Assembly (NCBI RefSeq): GCF_958979055.1
Contig: NC_084895.1
Span: 1,412,001-1,476,000, forward strand
Length of the DNA: 64,000 bases
Reading direction: 5' to 3'
DNA from: Alnus glutinosa
Lineage: Eukaryota > Streptophyta > Magnoliopsida > Fagales > Betulaceae
Made by a program: the position numbers and the translations under genes. The notes under the pieces are model-generated. The model made no database searches. It was not told where the DNA came from and saw only the letters and a list, made by a program, of their open reading frames with translations. Below, in pieces: positions 36,040-47,755 of the stretch. The first letter of the stretch is position 1, and every line of letters begins with the position of its first letter.

Positions 36040-37023
36040 AAATGATAGACGGGGACATTCAACTCTCTATGTCTGTCACTTTTTATTAAAAAAAATGTAT
36101 TTTAATTAAAAAAAATGAAAAAATAGTATACTTTTTTTTATAAAAATGCTTTTTTTTTTTATTAAAAAGTGAATGACAGGGACGTTCATCATTTCTCGTA
36201 CTTTTTTACCCACTTCAACTCATAGAATAATAATAATTTTTTATTTTATTTTTATATTTGGTGAGTACTATAGCAGCTCGTCAAATTTTTTGTTATAATA
36301 ATTAGTCGAAATGGATTATTTTTCACTCAAATTTACATCCGACTAACCAAAATAATCTTTGAGTAGCCGAGTGTGAATCGATTAGTGAGCAGACAAAATG
36401 AATTAATTACGACAAATTAAATAACTTGATTATAACTTTTTCAAATATTAGCAACCAACTCCAGATTTTTTATAAATTTGAAAGACCTCTTTTCACATAA
36501 AATCAATAACTAATTTTTATTGTCACATCATACTAATTATATGACAGTTGTATAGTAATATACTAAATAACATTGCTCTTTTATGAAATGTTTTTTTAGA
36601 GATAGTCTTTGTTATATATATGTCAGCATGAATATTTGCCATGTAGTGGGCCTGGAGGGCCTTTTTCGTTAATTGGGCTCTAGACTATTTATTTCAATGT
36701 CAAGTTTTTATACATATATACATTTATCTATATCGGTTAGATAAATCTATCGTATATCTCCAATATATCTTTTTTTTTTTTTTAAATAACCATTGAATCT
36801 GGATGACTCACATATAAATCCTACTAATTCAATGATTGATTTATAAAAGAGATGCATAGGAGATGTACAAAAAGATGTATATGTAACATGTCTCTATTGG
36901 TTTTATATATATATGAGTAATGTTTCTTGCATAATTTTTGTACAACTCTAACAATTTTTTTTTTAAATTAACCATTGGATCTGTTTTCATACATGTGAGC
37001 CATTAATATCCAATGATTGATCT
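36040..37023. other. AT-rich intergenic sequence with short inverted repeats
   Basis: AAATGATAGACGGGGAC at 36040 is mirrored by GTTCATCATTT near 36185, suggesting a small foldback. From 36915 onward the left half of a MITE begins (GTACAACTCTAACA), interrupted by the insert at 37033. No gene. Confidence 0.45.
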
Positions 37024-37032
37024 TTAAAAAAG

Positions 37033-37214
37033 GAGAAATGATCCCTACACTCATTTCTCACAACAGCCCCACAACAAGCTGACGTGGCTGGTAGTATTTT
37101 ATTATTTTTTTACAAAAAGAAAACAAAAGAAAACAAAAAAAGTAATAAAATATTACCAGCCACATCAGCTTGTTGTGGGGCTGTTGTGAGAAATGAGTGT
37201 AGGGATCATTTCTC
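37033..37214. mobile_element. Mutator-type foldback MITE with perfect 9-bp duplication, nested in another MITE
   Basis: GAGAAATGATCCCTACACTC...CCACAACAAGCTGA is mirrored almost perfectly (arms about 76 bp) by TCAGCTTGTTGTGG...GGGATCATTTCTC. The flanks are TTAAAAAAG at 37024-37032 and 37215-37223. It splits an older MITE whose arms are GTACAACTCTAACA (36940) and TGTTAGAGTTGTAC (37225). Confidence 0.9.
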
Positions 37215-37259
37215 TTAAAAAAGTGTTAGAGTTGTACGAAATTTGTCCATGTGTCTACA

Positions 37260-40200
37260 AAAGTGCACAACAATTACACAACTGTTGTGCACCAATCAAC
37301 TCTCATAAAGGTTGTCCTTGGTACCTTTTTCAATATTATACTAATATAATGGCCAATAATTAATTAAAAACATGCGGGTAATGTGGGAAACATTTGAATC
37401 TTACCACTATGGACCAAAAGGGAATTGAATTCCGGTTCATTTGGTAAATTATATTTTTGTCCTTTTAGTTATAACATGATATAAAGGTGAAAGTAGTTTT
37501 AAGTATTTTGTATTTTGAGTTATTCCTTAATGTTTTAGTACTTTTAGTAAAAATCTGTCCTTAAACTTTGTTTTTTTAGATTGATAAAACCTTTTAGATT
37601 TTATTTTTTGTTTTTAGTTATAATGTGCTACAAAGGTGGAAAGTAGTTTGAGTATTTTATATTTTATATTTTAAGTTATTTATTAATATTTTTACAGAAA
37701 AAAAAAAAAAAATCAAAAAATCAAAAAATCAAAAAATCAACCTAAAAGCCGAACGAGTCTCTTAATGAATGCAATGCAGGAACCTTCGGTAGTTGAAGTG
37801 AATAGTATATATTCATGTATAAAGCAACGAACAGTTCTTAAGGAATGATTATGAATCTGTAGATTTTCAAATTATGTAATTTTTTATTTTTTTTATTTTT
37901 TGAAGGGTGGCATTTTTTAAGTGTTTTAATGTCTAAAAACGGTTTAAATTGCGTAATTTGAGAATCTACAATTTTTTTTTAAAAAAAAATTGTTGAAAAT
38001 CTTGAAGCTTATTATGTTTTAATTCCGTATTAGAAGATCCGGAACCACTCTAGATTAGGATGTTCTACAATTTCAAATAAATTGTAGATTGGGTCTCAAA
38101 TTACATAATTTTTGCGGTTTTTAGGCATCGAAACGCTTAGAAAATGCTACATGTTAAAAAGGTGGCATGTTATAGTTGAAAATTGAATATATTTTCATAA
38201 TGTTCGTGCTCTCTATATTGTAAAAAAGTTTTGAGCAATAAAATGACAACATTTGTCATTGTTAAATACAATATATATAACTAAAAAGTTAAAGAAATTA
38301 AAAAAAATTAAAAATTAATTAAAAAAAGAAGAAAAAACCTAGAGATGGTTAGCGGTGCCACCCTTAGCCCATGGGGGTGGTCGTGCGCCACCCAAAGCGG
38401 GGGTGGCCTTTGAGCCACTCTTAATGATGGCTCATAAAAAATAAAAAATATATATTTTTATTTTAGTTTTTAAGAAAATAAAGATAAAATCAAAAAAAAA
38501 TGACATTTTTGATATATTTTAGTAGTTTAATAGGCCACTTTACCACACTTAAAAATTCATGTAACTATTTTTAAATTAATTGTTAAGTGAGGGGGTTTTT
38601 TATATATATTTATTTTTCCCTATTTTTAATGAAATAAAGGTATCCAAGATAGACGTTGGAAACATTGCTACCAACTAGCAAGCCCTTGGAACATTTCTGA
38701 TATTTGCCTATGCCAAACCGTAAACAAAGCCTCTCTATGGCTATGTTTTGTTAAAAATTTATTTTCAATATATATAAGCTCATTTAACTTAACTTCCGAT
38801 TTAAAAATAGTTCAATAAATTTTTAAGTGTACTAAAGGAATCCAAAAAAAAGAAGTTAATAAGCCACTTTTCCGAGTTTTTTTTATTATTATTTTAATTT
38901 TTAAGATAATAAGGGTATTATCATCAGGAAAAAAAAAAAAAAAAACGATCTTCTTGCACACCTTAATAGTTTGATAGGTCACTTTAGCACACTTGAAAAT
39001 TATTGAGATTATTCTAAAATCGGCTATTAATTAAGAGGACTTTTGTATATTTTTCCCATAAAAATATTAACAACCAACTTAAAACAAAAATCAATTCAAA
39101 ACAAATCTCCTAAAAATATGAATTAACAAACAAATTATCTTACTGAAAATGTTCTCTAAGTAGAGAGCATGGTCCTATTAGAATTCCAAATTATCTTAAT
39201 GAAAATTACTCTGCTGGGTACGGAGGGAGACATATTTTATAATACATATTTCATATTACGATAATGTATTTTTCTTATAAGAATATTTTTCATTTAGGTT
39301 TGATTTTATTACAATTTTATATTCTCTTTTATTCTACTTTCTTGTGAGGTTTACTCTATTCCTTAATTAGTTGAACTCTCTTTTATGTTTACTTGCTCAC
39401 CGCTCTTAATTTCTCTATAAATTTAGAGTATTGTAATACATGAATGTATAAAATGTAGCCTATATGTCTCTTTCTCTTCTCTTCTCTGTTCTATTTTCTT
39501 TCATATTGTTTCTTATTTTATATTTAACATATATATTTTAACAAAAAAAAAAAAAAATTATTCTATATAGCATTCCCAATAGGTTAGCTATTTGCAACTT
39601 TAGACTAAATAGCTAAACAAAAGCTCAAAAACCTCCTCCATCCAATTATGTATTCCAAATGCAAAATAGATTTGTCTTGGATTTGTGAATAGTATAACTC
39701 TATATGTAGAGTTACACTATTCACAAATGTATTTTTTTTTTAATATTTCTTTTGGGCCTCTCTCATTCTCTCTATTTTTCTTCTTTTCTTTTTTTCTTTT
39801 CTATTTTTCACGGTTACCGGTGGTTATAATTAATTAGTAGTTATTTTTTACTTTTTCACAAAAAAAAAAAAAAACAAAACAAAACAGAACGTGTATTGGC
39901 ATTAACAGCTTGAGCAAATTTGCGATTGATTTTGTTGGTGGTTTGAGAGGCCTTGAGTTGTTTCTAATTTTGGGAGTTTCTTAATTTTTGTTTGTTGATG
40001 AAATTTTGGTAGATAACTAAATGGGTTTTGTAAATCTTGGGTTGGATGGAAGATCTTGGATTATCTTGTTTTTCTAAAGTTTAATTTTACAAAAGTGTTG
40101 TTTACAGATGATTTGCGTTGAAAATTTTGCATTAAAAAATATGACGGTTTTAACAAAAAAAACTGTTGACGAATATGACTGTTTGACAAAAAGGATAGTA

Positions 40201-41160
40201 AAAAAGTACGATAATAAAAAAAATAATAAATAAATAATATAGAGGTAAAGAACAAATAATCGAATTTATGCATTAATTAAACTAGATAAAATAAATTTTA
40301 ATTAACTATTTTTCCATTAAAAAAAATTTATATAAACCATTGTTGTACTCACTACTGAGTAGAGAGCATGGCCGCTTGGGTCCGGTGTTCCAACTTCCAA
40401 ATTATCTAACTGATTTCCCACTGAAAATTACTCTGCTGGCCCTGGGCTCTGACTTGTACGGAAGCGCTGGATCCCGTTGTTTGGTTACAAGCCATTCAAA
40501 AATTTAAAAATGAAAATATAGAACTTTAGAATCATTAAATCCAATTTTATCGCCTTGACCTACGTGGAACAAGCTCATTTATTTTACACGTGTCATTTTC
40601 CAATCGAAAATTGCGTGAAAGGGAAACTTCTTAAGAAACCACTTTTTGGCCCCTTCTCGCCTCTAGCAAATTTTCTTGCTTTCTTATTACAATAAATTTC
40701 ACAATATTATCCTTTCTTATGTTATTTAAATATTCTTTTAAATTAATATTTAAATATAAACTATTTAAAAACAATATTTTTAATAAAATAATAGATTAAA
40801 AAAATCAAAAGCAAAAATGCTACTTAACTTCTCTCAGATTTCTCTTATTTTAAAGAGAGAACTGATACAAATTATCCTTCAACTTATCTTTTACCCAGCT
40901 CTTTGCATACGGACGGGTATATCCATTATTCACATATGCAGACCTCATAAATCTAATTGAGGGATGTATGAGAGATGAATGAAAAATGAAGTGTAACATG
41001 GCTTCTTTTAAAGAATACCAACGGAGCTGGGTTTTTAAATAATTCTCTATATTTAGGAAAGGGTATATAGATATTGCATAGAAAACAGGAAAAATCCAAT
41101 TTTATCACCGGAGATAAACTAGCACCGAACACTTCTTTGAATTCGAAACGTCGGCCCTAG
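37260..41160. other. Long AT-rich intergenic stretch, no gene recognised
   Basis: Contents are degenerate foldback remnants (37850-38200, related to 30753-31138), a GGGGTGG-core repeat (38340-38430), a short palindrome at 39681-39727 (ATTTGTGAATAGT mirrored), and a segment around 39160-39222 that recurs at 40356-40445. The TATA-like TCTCTATAAATTTAG at 39412, followed by TTGTAATACATG, may be LTR debris. No coding potential was seen. Confidence 0.5.
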
Positions 41161-41201
41161 TAATGACATTAAACCATAATATTAAATGCAATCAAAGACC
41201 A

Positions 41202-41371
41202 TCATTACAAAGACCTTCAACCTGGAAGCCATTCGCACATGTCGCGAGATTCCCCACTCTATCCAATCCTCGCCATATCACACGCGTCATTACAAAGACC
41301 TTCAAACCTGGAAGCCATTCGCACGAGTCACGAGGTTCCCCACTCCATCCAATCCTCGCCATATCACACGC
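41202..41371. repeat. Tandem duplication, 85-bp unit, two copies
   Basis: The unit TCATTACAAAGACCTTCAA...CTGGAAGCCATTCGCAC...CCAATCCTCGCCATATCAC begins at 41202 and 41287 with about ten differences. It is the reason for a misleading ORF here. Confidence 0.88.
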
Positions 41372-41929
41372 TTCCCTTTTCCCCAAAGCTTTTTTAGGAC
41401 CACATAAAACCAACCAACCAACTGCTACGCCCATACGGATTTCGAATCCATCAGAAACTGATCCGTACCAAGGCCAGGGGCCTCGTGTAGACAGCCCATT
41501 GGCTGCCTCACCAACAACGAGCCTCCTCATTCGTCCAGGCCTCCGATGCACAGTTTCTTTAAGCATTTATATATGGAGTACGTATAATAAATCCACAAAT
41601 AAATAACGAAATAAAGAGAGAGAGAAAAAAGCACACAAATCGAAAAAAGAAGGGGAACCGAAAAGATGCCGTCAATATTAAACCAAGAGAGTGGATATAA
41701 GTAACGAAATTCAGTTAACCGCCAGGTGTCCAGAGAGAGACATTTTTAATTTTTTTCAAAACGACGAAACCATCATGAAGGCCGTATCAAAGGCTATTAT
41801 AGCTACTAGGCCTAAAAACCTATGATCACCTAATCCTAACAGCTAGAAACGAAACTTTTCTTCTGATAAGGGGGGTCCCACACGAAGCCAACAAAAGAGA
41901 GGACAGGTGTTGATAAGATCCGACGGGCA

Positions 41930-43104
41930 TCAAGCGTCCACGTCTACGCAAGTCTTTTTGGCCGGTGTGCTGATGAGCCAGACGAGCCCATAGGGGTCCT
42001 TCACCTTGCCGACGCGCCCGCCAAAGCACGCGCCCTCATCTTCCTCGATCTCCCCCACGGCGAAAGCTCCGGCTTTCACGGCCTTCGCGATGGCAGCCTC
42101 GACGTTCTCGGTCTCCAGGCAGAGAGTGATTCCGGTCCCCTCAGTCTTGGCCCTGGTCAAACACAGTTCACACTCTAAATGTGCAGAAGTTGTGCAAAAT
42201 GACTATCCATCACACAAATCATACAAATGCAAGGCCGTTAATGGCTAAGATCGAACCAAAAGAGGTCTACACGGGGAGGAAAGAACAATGAGCAGAGCTA
42301 AAACGAACAATGAGAACAGCAAAAGCATGCGAAAAGGAAACGAAAAAATAGCGTATCAAAGGAAAAAAAAAAAAAGTGGAAGCCAGAGAGAGAACCAGAA
42401 GAGTGAGCGAAAAATAAACACTCGTGTAAAGATTTGACCTACGCCGCGAAACAACAGGAAGGGGAAAAAATATACATAACAAGAAACACGAATAACTCGG
42501 AGAAAATCACAGGATTTAACCTAGAAAATACGCTAAAAAATACATAACCAGTTAGAAATGAAGATGTCAACGTCAATGAAAAACCGATCATAGCAGAAGC
42601 CATAATATGGAAGCAAAAATGACAACCACACGAGTCAAGCATAATCCGAAGCATATATCATAAACACCTATGACCAAAACGGCACCAGAGTTACTCTAAT
42701 AAAACTAAAAAAGCACCAGAGCTCATCAAAATGCAAAGACCAGACTATATACCCTACAGATCTAAAAAAAAGGACGTCAAAACAAGCACGTACGGAAAGA
42801 AAACGAGAGAGAGAGAAGCTTACGGAGCAGCAGAGTCAGCAACGACGTCAGAGACAATAATGGTGGAGCCACCGAGTTTGAGCTGAGCGGAGAGGACGAG
42901 GGGGAGCTCCTGCTCGGCCTTGCGCTTGGGGTGGGTGGTACGGCCGAGCTCCTCAGCGCCGAACGCGGTCTTGTAGAACTGCACGGCGTCGTTCGCCTTC
43001 GGAGCCTCGACCAGCACCCGCGGCTTCACGGCCGTGAACGACACAACGGCATCGCACGCTGCCGCCTTCTCTGCTCCTCCGTTCTGCACCTCCTGCTGCG
43101 CCAT
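41930..43104 (-). CDS. Glyoxalase/VOC-fold protein (At5g48480-like), 2 exons, 167 aa
   Basis: Exon 1 is 43104-42824 and exon 2 is 42152-41930, with a GT/AG intron of 671 bp in phase 2. The protein starts MAQQEVQNGG and carries the vicinal-oxygen-chelate fold: VEAPKANDAVQFYKTAFGAEE (split across about residues 34-54), LPLVLSAQLKLGGSTIIVSD, then after the intron GTGITLCLETENVEAAIAKA and the closing VKDPYGLVWLIS. It matches the plant family represented by the uncharacterised Arabidopsis At5g48480, including length (about 166 aa). The family's chemistry is not established; it resembles PhnB-type bacterial proteins more than true glyoxalase I. No transit peptide is evident, so it is probably cytosolic. 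GC content in the exons is far higher than in the surroundings. A TATA box and a telo-box leader precede it. Confidence 0.9.
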
Positions 43105-43179
43105 TATACCGTACCGTACCTTCTGTAGAGAAAAAGACAAACCAAAAAACCAAAAAGCAAGCTCTAAAGAGAGAGAGTG

Positions 43180-43194
43180 AAACCCTAACCCTAA
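43180..43194 (-). promoter_or_regulatory. Double telo-box in the leader of the glyoxalase-fold gene
   Basis: AAACCCTAACCCTAA (plus strand), embedded in GAGAGA repeats, lies 76-90 bp before the ATG and downstream of the TATA box. Telo-boxes in plant 5' regions are linked to expression in dividing cells, often for translation genes. Confidence 0.6.
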
Positions 43195-43255
43195 GAGAGA
43201 GAAGAAATGGATAAAATGAAGATGGCGTGGGGTTGAGAAGGGAGGTGGGGCAGAG

Positions 43256-43263
43256 AATTTATA
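43256..43263 (-). promoter_or_regulatory. TATA box of the glyoxalase-fold gene
   Basis: TATAAATT on the minus strand lies about 150 bp upstream of the start codon. It predicts transcription from about 43230 and a leader of about 125 nt. Confidence 0.65.
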
Positions 43264-43452
43264 GAAGCAGAGAAGCGGAACCGTCTCTGTGCAATTTGAG
43301 GACAAAACGGGTATTAAAGTATTTGTGGGGAATAACATTTACCCTTCTCTTTTGTCTTATTTTCGAGGGGTGCCACTTGTGTGGTTGTAGTTATGCGGTG
43401 TCCATTTTTTATTTTTTATTTTTTGGATTTTGGAAAGAGTCCAATTTATTTT

Positions 43453-43634
43453 GAGTAATGCTACACATCATCCCCTTGTCCTCTTTTCATCACCCTAAAA
43501 TTGATGTGGCTCTTAAAATTACCATTGGATTTATGATAGATTATCATTGAATTTTAATCTAATGACGATTTTAAGAGCCACATCAATTTTGAGGTGACAA
43601 AAAAAAGACAAGGGGATGATGCGTAGCATTACTC
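43453..43634. mobile_element. Hairpin MITE, GAGTAATGCTAC ends, about 200 bp upstream of the glyoxalase TATA box
   Basis: GAGTAATGCTAC..CATCATCCCCTTGTC is mirrored by GACAAGGGGATGATGCGTAGCATTACTC. The inner arms TTGATGTGGCTCTTAAAATT and complement are also paired. This is the best-preserved family member in the window. Confidence 0.88.
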
Positions 43635-43639
43635 ATTTG

Positions 43640-44534
43640 TTTTTTCCTTTCGACAAAGGCAGAGGCAGAGGCTAGTCGACGGGCACTATGATATTTTAGT
43701 CGCTATGTTATTACCCCTGGTTTGCGGTTCAAATTGCGAGTAGTGCCCTTGAACAAAATGAGTTATTAGTTATAAGCGAAATGCGATATTTCTAAAATTT
43801 TGTGTCCCTTCTCGAAATAATAAATCTCCTGAATAATGATATATCGCTTATAAATCAACTTTTGATAATAATAAAACAAATAAAAATAAAAAATCATGGT
43901 GATATTTATTTGTGTACTTTTTTCAAGGCAAATATATAAAAAACAATAAAATAATTCTCAAAATATAAAAATAAATTTTACATTTATGTTACATCAAAAC
44001 ACTTTTTTCAAATAAAAAAAAAAATAACCCCTAACACTATATGTATAAAATGTTTTGCTAAAATATACTAGCTTTGATTTTTATTTTTTGTTTGAAAAAA
44101 GTGTTCTCATATGACATAAAAGTAAATAAAATATTTTAGATCATCCCATTAAAATGAGGATAAAATAGGAGTGTAATATGTAGCAATACTCTTACTCAAA
44201 ACTTTTGTGTGTTTGTATTTCAAATTTCTTATTAATATTGTTTTAAGAATAACCAAAAAAATTGAAAAACACTTAATTTTAACAAATATAGAGGGACCAT
44301 CCACGAAAATTGGAACCATCTTCTTGACCATAATCATACTAGATTAGTCTAGATAACAATGTCTTTTTGGTCACTCATAGGGTTTGTTCATGATTTTATA
44401 AAGTGTAATTTAAAAATAGCGATTTTAAATTATACAATTTGAAAGTACTCATATTCGAATAAATTTATGGAAAATGCAAGATTGAAAATGTAATAAATTT
44501 GAAAATACCCAAATTGAAAATGTACGATTTGAGC
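43640..44534. other. AT-rich intergenic sequence, nothing recognised
   Basis: No supported ORF or transposon ends were seen. Confidence 0.45.
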
Positions 44535-44725
44535 AGATACGGACATCTAGTAGAGGGTATAAAATCTGGCATGTAGTCTTTTCGAACAACAAATTTAGTT
44601 TACGTAAAACGGGAGGCTAATACGACAGCTCACGGCTTAGCACGAGAGGTTGTCACCCGTATTGTAGACATCATCTGGATGGAAGAAATTTCTTCCCAGA
44701 TCTGATATTGTAATAAGGGAACGTG
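44535..44725 (+). pseudogene. Isolated RNase H-like (RVT_3-type) fragment
   Basis: The plus strand encodes YGHLVEGIKS, a stop, and then VYVKREANTTAHGLAREVV with DIIWMEEI, ended by another stop. KREANxxAHGLA is the C-terminal motif of RNase H domains found in plant LINEs and LINE-derived genes. Two stops make it non-functional. No reverse-transcriptase sequence was seen next to it, so it is an orphan tail fragment. Confidence 0.7.
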
Positions 44726-44744
44726 TTGTTCAAATGTTTTGATC

Positions 44745-44891
44745 ACGATTAACGTTTCTTGTACAACTCTTACACAACTCTAACTATTTTTTTATGATTA
44801 ACCATTGGATTTGTTTGTTTACATGTGAACTTAAATATTCAATTATTTATCTTAAAAAAAATATTAAAATTGTGTAAGAAACATTATTCTT

Positions 44892-44893
<2 letters not shown>
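44745..44893. mobile_element. MITE, uninterrupted relative of the nested one at 36930-37250
   Basis: TTAACGTTTCTTGTACAACTC...CTAACTATTTTTTTATG and ACCATTGGATTTG match the outer element at 36918-37250. Here the region corresponding to 37033-37214 is absent. It ends AATTGTGTAAGAAACATT and a TA microsatellite follows (44894-44927). Confidence 0.6.
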
Positions 44894-44929
<36 letters not shown>

Positions 44930-45866
44930 ACTGTAGAAGTTCTTCAAGTTCAACCACTAAAAAGTGACGTGTTCTTTTTTATTTTATAAAGTTACATATA
45001 TGTTTTATTTTTAGAAAATTTTTTCAATAAATATTGTTATTTTTTGTAACGAAATATATAAGAATTTGGGATTCCCATATATTTTTATGAAACAAATTAA
45101 ATATCATAATTATTATAAAACATAATTAGGTTGACTTGGATAAACACTTTTTTATTTTTAAAACAATTTTTTATATATTTGAAAACAATTTAAAAAATAT
45201 ATATATATATAATTGTTTTATATACTATTTTGTATTATATAGGGGGCAAGGTGTGTAATGTTGAAAAATTGAAGAGAAGAATGGGTATTTATAGCAAGGA
45301 GACCAAGAATTGAATACGTTATCCTTATTGACCCGTCTGACACACCGTATCAAGAAAGTTTGATTATAGGATTTTCCACCGGATTTTGAACGTTTTGGCA
45401 CTATTTGTCATGCGGTCCCTGCCTGCTTTTGCTTTAAAAAAATTGGGCACCATTTTCCTATAAATTATATTTTTTTTTATTATATTGACTTTTTTTAAAA
45501 AAAAATTTACATAAATTTCTTTCAAATTGTATTAGAAAAAAAAAATTACAAAATAGTTGGCATAAATTACAAATCGTTCATTGTCGTATCAAAGTGAATT
45601 TAAATGTCTCTAAGGTAGCCAAAAAAACAATTTAATCATTGAAATAGAAAATCAAATTTTCATGTATTTTTTTTAATAGTACGTGAGATGCACATATTTT
45701 TTTTATTAAAATTCATTTTAATTTTGTTTATATTATTAAAAAATAATGTATTTTTTACATGCTCAGTAGACATCATTTTGATATACCGGATTGAATGAAT
45801 TTCCTTCGACTCAATTTAGAAGAAAACTCAATATTTATATATATATATTGTACATTTCAGTACTAG

Positions 45867-45919
<53 letters not shown>

Positions 45920-46200
45920 GATGGACGTATATAGTGTTTTTTTATATATATATAAAAATTGATATAATGATAAATTAATACTGCCATATCATCAAGTAAA
46001 AAAAAAGCTTTTTCTTTGTAATAAAGATTAACATCATAATAGATTAATAACACCAAATCATCAAGTAAAAAAGTTATTTGATAAAAATATGGGGTTTATT
46101 TGGTCAAACTTATATGCACAGGAAAGTCATATATTGACTTCCATAAGTCTCGTAGCATGAAAGAATTGGAATTCAATGTATGTCTTTCATGTGCAAATAA
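44930..46200. other. AT-rich intergenic sequence with microsatellites
   Basis: TA microsatellite at 45872-45916. 45660-45810 is a decayed relative of the Mutator MITE at 5535. GGGTATTTATAGCAAGG at 45283 is TATA-like, but no gene follows. Confidence 0.45.
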
Positions 46201-46216
46201 TCTAAGATAGTTATGA

Positions 46217-46983
46217 CCTCCTCGTGCCTATGTTTTTCCCTTTGCCTTTAGGGCAAGGGTGATTTTTGTCTCCAAGCCTTTAGGTTGTTAGAGTTTTGAT
46301 CTTCTCGATGCTTGAACCGGTAGAAGTTGTTGGGCTTTTTCTTTTTCTTTTTTATAGTTTTCTTGTTGCAAGCAGTGATTTTCAGGTGCTGGCCTGTGAA
46401 GAACGGTGGATGTTGATAGATTTTCGGTAGAGATATGCTCAAAGTCAGATCTCTTACCCTCGGCTAAATTTTCTCCAACAAGAACTTTCCAGATGTGGTA
46501 GTTGGCCGTTTCTGGTCAGGATGGTCACCTAATGAGACCGTGTGGTTCCTCTCTAGTCAGTGTGTGACCCACACGCGCCGGCGGTTTAGATCTTCCTTTT
46601 TGCGCGTGTGGGCTATAGTTGTTTTCTCCGACCTCGGAAGGTGCTGATCTATGTTCGTGAAGGTCATCCATCACTAAGGGAGTTCCCGGAGAAGGCACGT
46701 GAGCTGTCGTTTCTTTTCCGAAGCTTGCTTTCTAGGTTTCTGTTTGCTTTTTGTTTGTATATTATTGCTTGTATTCACAGTCTACCATTTGGTAGCTGCT
46801 TTAAGTCAGGTTTTCCTGGTTTTATAGGTAAAGATTCTTTATCTCTAATTCACTCTGATGGCCTTTGGGCTTTGTTTTCTCGCTTTTGGGCGTTTAGATT
46901 GTATTTGCGCTTGTATTGTGCTTTTCTGGTTGTGTAACCCCTCTAGGGACTATTTCTCAGCAATGAAGAAGATGAAGGCACTG

Positions 46984-47027
<44 letters not shown>
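46217..47027 (+). mobile_element. Non-coding LINE-derived retroposon, 811 bp, 40-A tail, 16-bp target duplication
   Basis: It is flanked by TCTAAGATAGTTATGA (46201-46216) and TCTAAGATGGTTATGA (47028-47043), 15 of 16 matching. It ends GACTATTTCTCAGCAATGAAG...GCACTGTGTT then about 40 A. The body has CACACGCGCCGGCGG and pyrimidine-rich text but no reverse transcriptase. The long pure A-tail suggests a young insertion. Confidence 0.85.
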
Positions 47028-47030
<3 letters not shown>

Positions 47031-47755
47031 AAGATGGTTATGATATTATAGAGTCTCGATATATTTGTTTTATTTATTTATTTTTTATTTTTTTAGCAAA
47101 TACAAAATGGGAAAAAGTACATAGGGGATGCTTTGAAAGAGAGGACCACCTCCAAACTTCTCTTTTAAATAAAGATAAATATTACACATATTCTAAAGTG
47201 CTTTATATATATATATTATAGTGAAAATTATCAATGAATACTAGGTATATTTTTATTTGTTATTTCATTTAACGATGATTTTAATTCTCACATCAAATAA
47301 TTAAACTTGAGAGCCAACACTTTGAAGTATTCGTAAAACTCCCCTTAAATAAATGATTGATAGGGCCTTAGGGTTTCTAAAAAAAGTATTTTGCAATAAA
47401 TAACAACTTGTTCCAGCTCATTTTTTGGGGTTTGTAAGAGCACTAACAACATTTTTTTTTAATTTAGAGAACTAAACCACTTTTTGTTTCACTATTTAAA
47501 TGCACTCTATAATAACTCCATTTATCATTTTTATATACAATTTAAATATTATTTAAATTAAATGTTAGGAAAAATATAGAGAAAAGACAAATTATTTAAA
47601 TATTGTTTCACATAAATATTAGAAGAATAAAAGAGTAAAGATATATATATATTTTTTTATATGAAAATAATGTTAAGGAAACCATTTTTTGCTTCCTTTT
47701 AGATATAGGGTATAACTTTTGGTTCCTTTTGTGTTTTCTTAGTTCAGTAAACAAC

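Noticed and set aside
41163..41606. 147-residue ORF and an antisense 124-residue ORF
   Set aside because: They arise from the 85-bp tandem duplication; the same peptide pattern repeats and there is no gene context.
43105..43338. Upstream extension of the glyoxalase ORF
   Set aside because: The extension covers leader, telo-box and TATA region; family proteins begin at MAQ, so the ATG at 43104 is preferred.
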